The translations under genes and the position numbers were made by a program. From CAVSWT01 sp963782985 (GTDB lineage Bacteria > Bacteroidota > Ignavibacteria > Ignavibacteriales > Ignavibacteriaceae), in contig CAWALU010000014.1 of NCBI GenBank assembly GCA_963782985.1, forward strand, positions 348,903 through 412,902: 64,000 bases of DNA, read 5' to 3'. The notes under the pieces are model-generated. The model was given only the letters and a program-made list of their open reading frames with translations, was not told the DNA's origin and searched no databases. This document shows positions 27,841-36,118 of this stretch, piece by piece; the stretch's first letter is position 1; each line of letters begins with the position of its first letter.

Positions 27841-27852
27841 ATAGAACCTTTT
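27838..27852 (-). promoter_or_regulatory. proposed sprA ribosome binding site and AUC start
   Basis: AAAAGG at 27847-27852, spacer TTCTAT, then ATC at 27838-27840, directly before the signal-peptide coding region. A stronger AAAGGAG lies at 27906-27912; eight bases after it the same frame reads ATA GAA TAA, so that site would need readthrough of the TAA at 27889-27891. Which one is used cannot be decided from sequence. Confidence 0.45.
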
Positions 27853-28167
27853 ATGAGAATTATTACTAAGTAAATCAAACAGTAAAAATTATTCTATAGA
27901 TAATTCTCCTTTAATATATTTTGTTAAAAATGATGGGAAAAATTAGACAATAAACAATTTAATTTCAACACGATTATAATCTATTAAATTTTGAATTTTA
28001 ATGTAAAACTAAATTTTATATGAATTAAGGTAAAATTTTTTCACTCATAAAAATTGGGATTATTTAAAACCAAATCTTAGCGGTTAGACATCCCCATTTC
28101 CCTATTAAAAACTTTGTAAAATTACCTCATCAGAGAAATTGGGATTGTTAATCCCCACAATATAAAA
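27853..28167. other. non-coding gap between sprA and gltA
   Basis: About 315 AT-rich bases without a plausible gene. It holds the AAAGGAG at 27906-27912, presumably the sprA promoter, and two near-copies of AAATTGGGATT (around 28047 and 28134), the second followed by a small GGGATTGTTAATCCCC hairpin. No recognised riboswitch or operator. Confidence 0.5.
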
Positions 28168-28191
28168 AGAGACGTTCAACAGAACGCCTCT
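28168..28191 (-). terminator. intrinsic terminator after gltA
   Basis: Minus-strand stem AGAGGCGTTC/GAACGTCTCT (one G-U pair) with loop TGTT, followed by TTTTTATATTG, 23 bases after the citrate synthase stop codon. Confidence 0.85.
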
Positions 28192-28214
28192 ACAAAAATA
28201 AAAAACAGATTAAT

Positions 28215-29489
28215 TTATCTTTTTTCTAATGCTGCATAATCTCTTTTTGTTTCGCCGGTATATATTTGTCTTGGACGATAAATTCTTCCGCCCGGAACTT
28301 CTCTCATTTCTTTCCATTGAGCAATCCATCCAGGAAGCCTTCCCAAAGCAAACATAACAGTAAACATATTGGTAGGAATTCCCATTGCGCGATAAATTAT
28401 TCCGCTGTAAAAATCTACGTTAGGGTAAAGTTTTCTTTCAATAAAATAATCATCGCTTAAAGCCGCTTCTTCTAATCCTTTGGCTATGTCGAGAAGAGGA
28501 TCATTTTTCCCCAGCTTGCTTAAAACTTTGTCGGCGGATTTTTTCAATATTCTAGCGCGCGGATCAAAATTTTTATATACTCTGTGACCAAAACCCATCA
28601 GCTTAAATTCTGAAGATTTATCCTTAGCCATTTCAATATATTTTTTATATCCGGCGTTGTCGTCTTTAATATGATTTAGCATTTGGATTACCTGCTGATT
28701 TGCGCCTCCGTGAAGCGGTCCCCAAAGCGCACTAATACCTGCTGATATTGCTGCAAACAAATTTGCCTCACTACTGCCAACCATTCTTACTGTAGAGGTG
28801 CTGCAATTTTGTTCATGATCAGCATGAAGAATTAATAATAAATCAATAGCATCTTCAATTTCCGGGGCAATACTATAATCTTCCGTAGGAACTGCAAACA
28901 TCATGTGAAGAAAATCTGCGGCGTAGCCTAAATCATTTCTAGGATAAATGTACGGCTGACCTATAGATTTTTTAAATGAGAATGCGGCTATTGTTTTAAG
29001 TTTAGCTATAAGCCGAACAATATTTAAATTTTTATCATCTTCATATTTTGATTCTGGATAAAATGCAGAAAGCGAAGCTACCATAGAAGCTAATATTCCC
29101 ATCGGGTGCGCTGATGGCGGATACCCTTCAAAAAATTTTTTCATGTCTTCGTGTATTAAACTGTGATGGGTTAAGCCATATTTAAAATCTTCAAGTTCTT
29201 TTTTGTTGGGAAGATTTCCAAATATTAAAAGATAGCTGACTTCAATGAAGTTTGATTTTTCTGCAAGATCTTCAATCGGATAGCCGCGGTATCTTAAAAT
29301 TCCTTTTTCCCCATCGATGAATGTAATAGCGCTTTGGCATGAGCCTGTATTGCCGTATCCATTATCGGATGTAATTGCTCCCGACATTGCTCTTAGCTTG
29401 GAAATATCAATTCCAATTTCATTTTCTGAGCCAACGGTTAAAGGAAGTTCGTACTCTTTTTCTTCGAGAATTAATTTGGCGGATTTCAT
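28215..29489 (-). CDS. gltA: citrate synthase
   Basis: Condenses acetyl-CoA and oxaloacetate, first step of the TCA cycle. 424 residues, type II (GltA) form with the N-terminal beta domain (AKLILEEKEYELPLTVG) and the catalytic residues in LHADHEQNCS, GFGHRVYKNFDPRA and YPNVDFYSGII. It has SD AAAGGGG ahead of the ATG and its own terminator, so it is monocistronic. Confidence 0.98.
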   Translation of the reverse strand: MKSAKLILEEKEYELPLTVGSENEIGIDISKLRAMSGAITSDNGYGNTGSCQSAITFIDGEKGILRYRGYPIEDLAEKSNFIEVSYLLIFGNLPNKKELEDFKYGLTHHSLIHEDMKKFFEGYPPSAHPMGILASMVASLSAFYPESKYEDDKNLNIVRLIAKLKTIAAFSFKKSIGQPYIYPRNDLGYAADFLHMMFAVPTEDYSIAPEIEDAIDLLLILHADHEQNCSTSTVRMVGSSEANLFAAISAGISALWGPLHGGANQQVIQMLNHIKDDNAGYKKYIEMAKDKSSEFKLMGFGHRVYKNFDPRARILKKSADKVLSKLGKNDPLLDIAKGLEEAALSDDYFIERKLYPNVDFYSGIIYRAMGIPTNMFTVMFALGRLPGWIAQWKEMREVPGGRIYRPRQIYTGETKRDYAALEKR

Positions 29490-29653
29490 AAAGCAAATCC
29501 CCTTTCTTAATTTGTTGTTAATAGAAAATTATTTAGCATGTAATTTTATCGGCTAATTTAGGGCTTAGGGTTTTGTCCTTGCCCCTTTGTATTAAAATTG
29601 TACTTCAACTTAAATAATAAGGATTTCATTTTCAACAAAAATAAATTAAAACC

Positions 29654-29671
29654 GCCTAAGAATTTTAAGGC
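29654..29671 (-). terminator. weak hairpin after hpnE
   Basis: GCCTTA..TTAGGC stem with an internal mismatch, followed on the minus strand by GGTTTTAATTTATTTTTG, 29 bases after the hpnE stop. A likely end for the hpnCDE transcript, though the stem is short. Confidence 0.4.
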
Positions 29672-29699
29672 TATTTAATTTTTAGAGCCGCAATTAATC

Positions 29700-30983
29700 T
29701 TATTTTGAACCCAAAATTAAATCAGCCGTCTTCTTCCCGCTTTTAACGGCGCTTTCAATTGTAGAGGGCAAACCCGTATTTGTCCAATCGCCCGAAAGAA
29801 AAAAATTAGAATATTTTGTTTTGTTAGAAGGACGAAATTTCTCAATTCCGTTTTCAGGTAGAAAGGTTGATCTTTTTTCCTTTATAATTTTAAATGATTT
29901 TATTTCATCCGGCTTTATACCTGCAAATTTTCCAAGTTCAGTAGAAAACATTTTAAATATTTCTTCTTTTGAATTATCCATAAATTTATTTGCATCGCTG
30001 GTAACAAGCGTTAGATGGGAGCCGTGATTAAATATCCAATGTACGCCTGAGTTTATTAAACCATAAAAAGTTTTCTCTAAATTATTTTTATGAAGCCAAA
30101 CATGAACTGAAAGTATGGATGAATAATTTAGCTTAAGGTTATTATAAATTGAATGATCATCAATTATTTTTTTCAACGCATATAACGGAACAGCGGAAAT
30201 AACAAAATCAAAATCAGTAATAGATCTTTTTGAAGTTATGATTTTTGATAACTTATTTTTTTCAAACACCAATTTCTTAACTTGCTCAGAAGTCGAAATT
30301 AAGCCGTTATTTTTTTGAATAAAATTTTTCGCGTTATTGCAGTATGTTTCAGTTAGTCCTTCCTTCGGGAGAATAATTGCGGCGGCTTTTCTTCCCCTAA
30401 AAAAAATCTGCTTTAAAATATCAGCAAAAACTTTAGCCGAAGCATTTTTAGAATTAGTATTTAATGCGCCCACAACCAAAATATCCCAAAATGCTTTTTG
30501 AATATTTTCATTTTGATTTTCAAGAATTAACCATTGAAAAACAGTAAGCCGGTTTAACTCGTCATCAGAATAAAAATATATTTTCAAAAAAAATTTTAGC
30601 AATTGAAATCTTTCATTAATCGAAAGCGCCTTATAGGATAAAAGCCCTTTCAAAAGGTTTAGGGGGTAAGAAAATGAAGTGCAGTCTAATAGCTGGAGGT
30701 TAAAATTTTCTTTTAAAAAATTTACCTTTAATTTTTTTTGAATATTTAATTTATCGTAAGCGCGGATTATTTTTAAAAACATTAAAGTTTCGTTATAACA
30801 GCCCATCAAAATATGCTGACCGTTATCAATTACAGTTTCAGTTTCATTGTCTAAAAAAGAATAAGCTCTTCCCCCCAATTTTTTTGAGGATTCAATTACT
30901 TCAACTTTGTAACCTGCTTTGGAAAGATAAACTGCGGAAGTTAAACCCGAAAACCCCGCCCCGACAATTATACATTTTTTCAT
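29700..30983 (-). CDS. hpnE: hydroxysqualene dehydroxylase
   Basis: FAD-dependent enzyme of the amine-oxidase/phytoene-desaturase superfamily that reduces hydroxysqualene to squalene. The ATG at 30981-30983 overlaps the hpnD stop (TAATG) and directly gives the dinucleotide-binding motif MKKCIIVGAGFSGLTSAVYL, followed by VIESSKKLGGRAYSF; a longer frame from 31010 is unlikely. DNGQHILMGCY is typical of HpnE, and the C-terminal FAD motif appears as FFLSGDWTNTGLPSTIESA. 427 residues. The function follows from the adjacent hpnC and hpnD; a carotenoid-type desaturase is the alternative if the neighbours did not exist. Confidence 0.88.
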   Translation of the reverse strand: MKKCIIVGAGFSGLTSAVYLSKAGYKVEVIESSKKLGGRAYSFLDNETETVIDNGQHILMGCYNETLMFLKIIRAYDKLNIQKKLKVNFLKENFNLQLLDCTSFSYPLNLLKGLLSYKALSINERFQLLKFFLKIYFYSDDELNRLTVFQWLILENQNENIQKAFWDILVVGALNTNSKNASAKVFADILKQIFFRGRKAAAIILPKEGLTETYCNNAKNFIQKNNGLISTSEQVKKLVFEKNKLSKIITSKRSITDFDFVISAVPLYALKKIIDDHSIYNNLKLNYSSILSVHVWLHKNNLEKTFYGLINSGVHWIFNHGSHLTLVTSDANKFMDNSKEEIFKMFSTELGKFAGIKPDEIKSFKIIKEKRSTFLPENGIEKFRPSNKTKYSNFFLSGDWTNTGLPSTIESAVKSGKKTADLILGSK

Positions 30984-31825
30984 TAATAAACTAAGCTGTA
31001 CTTCGCCCAAACGCCGACGGAGATTCCAATTTTTTCAAAAGTAGAAACCTTAATATTTTTTTGATAAATGTCATAGTCGGCTTCAACAATTTTATCAAGC
31101 ATTTTTTTATAAATATGCTGCATTGCTCTTGCAGCAAACATTGAAGATTTATCGTCAAGGTTTAAATTTTGCGTTGCTAAATCGAAATAGTGTTTTGCGC
31201 GTTCCGATTCATATTTCATTAATCTTTTAAAGTTAGAATCATATTTATTTTGGAAAATATCTGTTTCAGGATAATTAAATTTTTGCAAATCTTCCTGCGG
31301 CAAATATATTCTTCCTTTTTCAGAATCCTTTTTAATGTCTCTTAAAATATTTGTAAGCTGCAAAGCTATGCCGAGATTGATGGCAAAATCTTTTGCCGAT
31401 TTATGTTTGTAACCAAAAATTTCAATGCACATTAAACCAACCGTTGAAGCAACTCGGTAACAGTATAATTGAAGATCGGAAAAAGTTAGATAGCGGTTTT
31501 TCTGCAAGTCCATTTCCATCCCAATAATCAAATCAAAAAACGGTTCGATGGGAATATTAAATTGAGAAATAGTTTTTGCAAGTTTGTTCAGCAAGGGATA
31601 TTCGGAATGTCCATTAAACGCTTTTTCAAATTCGATGCGCCACTTTCGGAGTCGTTCATATTTAATATCATCAGCCTCGTTTCCTTCGTCAATAATATCG
31701 TCGGTCTGACGGCAAAAAGCATAAACGGTATTCATAGCGTTTCGTTTATCAGCAGGAAGCAAATTAAAAGCATAATAAAAACTGCTTTTGCTCCCCTTTG
31801 CTATTTCTTTTGCGTCGTTGTTCAT
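30983..31825 (-). CDS. hpnD: presqualene diphosphate synthase
   Basis: Joins two farnesyl diphosphates head to head into presqualene diphosphate. 280 residues of the squalene/phytoene synthase family with both aspartate-rich motifs: FCRQTDDIIDEG and LTNILRDIKKDSEKGRIYLP. The longer hydrophilic form and position between hpnC and hpnE support HpnD. Starts one base after hpnC ends and overlaps hpnE by one base. Confidence 0.9.
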   Translation of the reverse strand: MNNDAKEIAKGSKSSFYYAFNLLPADKRNAMNTVYAFCRQTDDIIDEGNEADDIKYERLRKWRIEFEKAFNGHSEYPLLNKLAKTISQFNIPIEPFFDLIIGMEMDLQKNRYLTFSDLQLYCYRVASTVGLMCIEIFGYKHKSAKDFAINLGIALQLTNILRDIKKDSEKGRIYLPQEDLQKFNYPETDIFQNKYDSNFKRLMKYESERAKHYFDLATQNLNLDDKSSMFAARAMQHIYKKMLDKIVEADYDIYQKNIKVSTFEKIGISVGVWAKYSLVY

Positions 31826-31826
31826 T

Positions 31827-32681
31827 TCAAATAAATGATTTAAATAATAAAAATATTTTTTCGCGCTTGCTTAATTCAGGTCTGTTATTCAAAACATCAT
31901 AATCAATTTTTTTTATTTTATTTAGAATCGCTTCACCGCTTAAAATTGTCCATTTAATTTCCAGTTTCAATCTTCCGCTTAAAAAATTTAAAAGCCGCTT
32001 TCCTTCGTTGAATAAAATTTCAGTCCGCTTTACATTTGCCTTTAAAACTGACTTAAATTTAAGATTATTTTTTTTTAACTCAAATACTTTTTCGTCAACA
32101 TTATTCTTTTCTAATTCATCCGCGGGAAGATAAATTCTCCCTTTTTGCCAATCGATTTTTACATCCTGATAAAAATTTGTTAGTTGCAAAGCCGTACAAA
32201 TTTTATCAGAATAATTAAAAGCATTTTCATCTCTGATGTTAAACAATTCTAAAATTAACCTGCCGATTGGATTTGCAGATCGGCTGCAATAATCTAAAAG
32301 CTCAAAACAATTTTTATATCTTTTTTTTATAACATCCTGCTTAAAAGCATTTAACAAATTATAAAAATTTGCTTTGCTTAAATTCATTTCATCAATTGTA
32401 TTTTTTAGAGCAATCTCAAAATTATTCTCAGCTTTTCCATTTAGTAATTGAGTTAAGCGATATTCAAATTGATTAAGTTTTATTAATCGATCTTCTTCTG
32501 AAGCATTCCCTTCGTCGGCAAAATCATCAGCGGTTCTTGCAAACCAATAAATTATTGCAATATGTTTTTGAAGATGTTTTGGAATAAGTATGGAAATAAC
32601 GGGAAAATTTTCATAATGATTTTTAGCGAACGTTAAAGCTGTTTGATAAACTAATTTAATTTCTTTAGATGAAGACGCCAT
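31827..32681 (-). CDS. hpnC: hydroxysqualene synthase
   Basis: Converts presqualene diphosphate to hydroxysqualene. 284 residues; same fold as HpnD, with motifs YWFARTADDFADEG and LTNFYQDVKIDWQKGRIYLP. First gene of hpnC-hpnD-hpnE; the trio makes squalene without NADPH-dependent squalene synthase. No squalene-hopene cyclase or oxidosqualene pathway gene is in the window, so the end product is unknown. Separated from the upstream exopolysaccharide operon by a terminator. Confidence 0.9.
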   Translation of the reverse strand: MASSSKEIKLVYQTALTFAKNHYENFPVISILIPKHLQKHIAIIYWFARTADDFADEGNASEEDRLIKLNQFEYRLTQLLNGKAENNFEIALKNTIDEMNLSKANFYNLLNAFKQDVIKKRYKNCFELLDYCSRSANPIGRLILELFNIRDENAFNYSDKICTALQLTNFYQDVKIDWQKGRIYLPADELEKNNVDEKVFELKKNNLKFKSVLKANVKRTEILFNEGKRLLNFLSGRLKLEIKWTILSGEAILNKIKKIDYDVLNNRPELSKREKIFLLFKSFI

Positions 32682-32791
32682 TCACTAATCTATTAATAAT
32701 TTCAGATTTTATTTTTTTTAAGATAGGAAAAGATACAAAAATCCGTTAAGATTTTTTTTTGAAGATATATAGGGAAATGAAAATAAAAATT

Positions 32792-32815
32792 AATGCAGAT
32801 ATTTACATCTGCATT
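32792..32815 (-). terminator. intrinsic terminator overlapping the hybrid kinase stop codon
   Basis: Minus-strand stem AATGCAGAT/ATCTGCATT (nine perfect pairs, six-base loop holding the TAA stop) followed by AATTTTTATTTTC. It marks the end of the seven-gene operon that starts at 45989. Confidence 0.8.
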
Positions 32816-35800
32816 GAAAATATTTTATCTAACGAAGCAATAACGTTTTCGCGGAAGATAGGCTTTGAAATAAAATCGTTAAAGCCGGCGGCAATAAATT
32901 TTTGATGATCACCCGGAAGCAAGTACGAGCTTACGGCAATAATCGGCAGCTTATCATAACCGGGAAGGCGATGTATTAAACGGAGAGCATCCAAACCATT
33001 GTATTCGCCGAGAATATTTATATCAATTAGAATAAAGTCAAAACTATTATTATCAAGCAACGGAAGAGCCTCTTCAAAACTAACCGCGTATTTAATATCC
33101 GCCAGGTCTTTCATTTGCAGGCTGAATAAAATTTGCGAATCAATTTGATCTTCAATGTAAAGACATTTCAATTGTGATAAGTCTATCCCAGCCGCTGTAT
33201 CAAAACCTGTTATTGAAGAGGTGATTTCGTTTTCAACTTTTGCCTCAAGTTCTTTGTTCAAATCTGAATAATTTTCATCATCTTCAGCGGCAACTTTTTC
33301 AGAGACTTTATTTTCTTCAATAGAATTTTCAGATGAAAATATTTCAGTATTTGCATTTTGAGAGTGGCTCTCATCAATTTTTTCTGTGGGAATATCAATA
33401 TCGGATGATTGCGTTTTATCATTTTCATTTTTTAAACTCAACGGAAAAACAAAACCGGCTTCAATTTTATCATCTTCCTTAAAATGAAATTTACCAGATA
33501 ATATTTTTAAAAGCGATTTACTTAAATCGAGCGAGTTTTTTGAAACGCCAAATTGTTTGCGTTTGGAAGTATCGGAAGTGTTAAAAAAATCATTTAAAAT
33601 CTTACAGTTATCTTCCGAGAGTTTTGAATAACTATTTTGAAAAGAAATAATGAAACTATCTTCATCAAATTGTGAAGCGGAAAAGTAAATTTTGTTTCCG
33701 CCTATTACTTTTGAAGTAATATTTAGAAGCAATTCCACGAGTCTTACAAATTTCTTGTTATCCGTATCGAAAGTAAGCGAAGAAGAAATTTTGCCATAAG
33801 CAAATTCAACATTGGAGGAATCCATTATTTCGGAAAAACGTTGGTTCACCTCTTCCACAATATCAGTTATATTAATATTTTCCACATTCAGCAAAACATT
33901 TTTTTCTTCAGTTTTGGATGATTCAACAACATTATTTATGCTGTTCATTAACGCTTCTTTGTTTTGCTTGATGAAATCAATTGCTTCAATTTGATCTTGC
34001 GTAGGCTTATCAATGCTTTCAAAAATTTCCTGAGTAAAGCCAATAATTGCATTGATAGGAGTCAGCAATTCATGAAAAACATTTGACAGCAAAACCGAAT
34101 CATTTTTTAATATCTCAGATTTCTCATTTACATTTTGCAGAACATTCTTTTCTCCCTTATTGATTTTATTCGTTTCTTGTTTTTTAATTTTTACAATAAT
34201 ATTATAATTTATTATCTCATTAGTAAAATCTAAAATAGGAATTGATTTTATTTCGACGTCAAAAAAACCGTCGTTGGATTTTTTCAAATTACAATTAAAA
34301 GTCTGCGAATCTTTATTATTCGATTGGAATATTTTTGAATTAATCATTCCCCTATTTTCATCTTCGACGAATGAAGTGAAGTTTGAATTCAAAATTTCAT
34401 CTTCGGATTTAAGTATGCTGTCCATAGCTCTTTGATTTACATCTAAAATAAAACCTGACGAATCCGTAATAAAAATAAGGTCGTCCACATTATTAAATGA
34501 AGTTTGAAACAATTGCTGTTTCTGCTGAAGTTCAAATCTAACCGTAACATCTTTTATGATATTAAAATGGGCATCCTTTTCACGCGACTTAAAACTCAAC
34601 TTGCTAATTTCAACAAAGACAAATGAACCGTCTTTTTTTCGGTGCTTAAATGGTTTTGAAAATTTCCCTTCTTTAGTTTGATTGTTGCAATCAAGCAGAG
34701 TTTGAATATCTTCTGTTGTGTAAAGATCGGTCAAATCCATCTTTAAAAATTCATCGCGGTTATATCCATACAATTCCAAAGCGGCGTCATTAACTTCTAA
34801 AAACATTAAATCGTCTTTGGCGTAAACAAAAATTGGTTCGGGATTATTTTTAATTAGTAAATCAAAAATTTTTCCTTTGTCGCTTAATAGCTTTTCAAAA
34901 TCATCAGACGATGAGTTCTCTTCAATTTGCATAAGTACTCCTTCCATCTGTTTTTCGGAATTAAAAATTTTATTAAAAGATATTTCAACTTTTTCAGTTT
35001 TAGCAGCTTGAATATCAAACTTAAAATTTTCCTCTTCTAATTGGGAATTATAAAATGTTTCAATTTTTATAGATAATTCATCATCGAATATTTTTTTATA
35101 ATTTAATCCTGAAGCAACATTATTATCTAAATTTATTAACCTGCAAAAGCGATTAGAGCCTGTTATAAATTTCCCCTCTTTATCAAAAACAGCAACGGCT
35201 TTCGGCATGTTATAAATAACTGCGCTGTAACTTTTGCCTTCGCCCGAATTTAATGAATCAATAGATTTATTTATTTTTTTTTGGGCAACTCCGATAATTG
35301 CGATTACATTGTTATTAGAATCGGTTACAGGAATTTCTATTAATAGAAATCCATCAACGCCGGAAATTCCTTTCAATGGTATTCCTTCCAAAGAAATGGA
35401 GTTAATAGATTTTTGAATGTAAGCATCTATAGCTTTTTTGAATTCGATTAAATGAGGAAGAATAAATTCACATTCCGACCTTCCTTCAAGCTGAGAATTT
35501 TTCAATCCAAAGCTTTTTGAAAGTTTATTATTAACCAAGACATATTCGCCTTCGTTATTGCTGATCCAAATCAATTCGCTGAATGAATCAATTTTATTTC
35601 TTAATTTTTCTTTTTGTAAAAAAGTAAACGGATAAGAAGAAGCAACTTCATTCACCGCTTTAATAAGCTCGCTATTATTAATTATCTCTTTAAGCTTTTC
35701 GGTTACAATATTAATATTGGTTAAACTTTTTAACATTAATTTATTTTCATTTGAATAGAAACTGCAAAACAAATATGTAGCGTCGTCGTCAAAAAAAGTG

Positions 35801-36096
35801 TTTAAAACAAATTTATTCGAAATAATCTTTCCGCTTTTTAAAACGGCTTCAATATTCTTTTCAATTTTTTTACCGCCGCTTAATACCTCGCTAAACAACT
35901 GATTAAAATATTCTGCCGATTGATAGTCCAGAATATCATAAATGTTTTTTGTGGAAGAATTAGATTCCAACAAAATAGAAGCTTCGTCATTTAAAGATAT
36001 AATGTTTCCATTTTGCGCTAATACCATAAATGGCGTTTTAATTGTTTTTTGTATTGAATTAAAAAGTTCAATGTTTATTTTGTTTTCCTGGTTCAC
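32803..36096 (-). CDS. five-PAS hybrid histidine kinase with degenerate ATPase domain and receiver
   Basis: 1097 residues, no membrane segment. Five PAS-like domains are placed at about 8-115, 168-275, 290-395, 410-522 and 527-640 (the fourth and fifth are the clearest). The dimerization box is FHELLTPINA with His675. The following HATPase-like part lacks the usual residues: the N-box Asn is replaced (LLNITSKV, 790-798), the DxGxG box reads FQNSYSK, and the GLGL box reads SKNSLDLS. After an acidic linker (about 890-965) comes a complete receiver domain: Asp983, phosphoacceptor Asp1025 (ILIDINI), Ser1056, Lys1078 (ISKPI). It probably cannot bind ATP normally and may act as a phosphatase, scaffold or receiver of phosphate from another kinase. 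Last gene of the exopolysaccharide-like operon, 22 bases after the upstream gene. Confidence 0.85.
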   Translation of the reverse strand: MNQENKINIELFNSIQKTIKTPFMVLAQNGNIISLNDEASILLESNSSTKNIYDILDYQSAEYFNQLFSEVLSGGKKIEKNIEAVLKSGKIISNKFVLNTFFDDDATYLFCSFYSNENKLMLKSLTNINIVTEKLKEIINNSELIKAVNEVASSYPFTFLQKEKLRNKIDSFSELIWISNNEGEYVLVNNKLSKSFGLKNSQLEGRSECEFILPHLIEFKKAIDAYIQKSINSISLEGIPLKGISGVDGFLLIEIPVTDSNNNVIAIIGVAQKKINKSIDSLNSGEGKSYSAVIYNMPKAVAVFDKEGKFITGSNRFCRLINLDNNVASGLNYKKIFDDELSIKIETFYNSQLEEENFKFDIQAAKTEKVEISFNKIFNSEKQMEGVLMQIEENSSSDDFEKLLSDKGKIFDLLIKNNPEPIFVYAKDDLMFLEVNDAALELYGYNRDEFLKMDLTDLYTTEDIQTLLDCNNQTKEGKFSKPFKHRKKDGSFVFVEISKLSFKSREKDAHFNIIKDVTVRFELQQKQQLFQTSFNNVDDLIFITDSSGFILDVNQRAMDSILKSEDEILNSNFTSFVEDENRGMINSKIFQSNNKDSQTFNCNLKKSNDGFFDVEIKSIPILDFTNEIINYNIIVKIKKQETNKINKGEKNVLQNVNEKSEILKNDSVLLSNVFHELLTPINAIIGFTQEIFESIDKPTQDQIEAIDFIKQNKEALMNSINNVVESSKTEEKNVLLNVENINITDIVEEVNQRFSEIMDSSNVEFAYGKISSSLTFDTDNKKFVRLVELLLNITSKVIGGNKIYFSASQFDEDSFIISFQNSYSKLSEDNCKILNDFFNTSDTSKRKQFGVSKNSLDLSKSLLKILSGKFHFKEDDKIEAGFVFPLSLKNENDKTQSSDIDIPTEKIDESHSQNANTEIFSSENSIEENKVSEKVAAEDDENYSDLNKELEAKVENEITSSITGFDTAAGIDLSQLKCLYIEDQIDSQILFSLQMKDLADIKYAVSFEEALPLLDNNSFDFILIDINILGEYNGLDALRLIHRLPGYDKLPIIAVSSYLLPGDHQKFIAAGFNDFISKPIFRENVIASLDKIFSMQM

Positions 36097-36118
36097 TAAA
36101 ATTTCCTGAATCTTTTTT

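Noticed and set aside
30981..31010. Longer HpnE starting at 31010
   Set aside because: The added residues lie inside hpnD and precede the ATG that directly begins the FAD-binding motif; TAATG coupling favours 30983.
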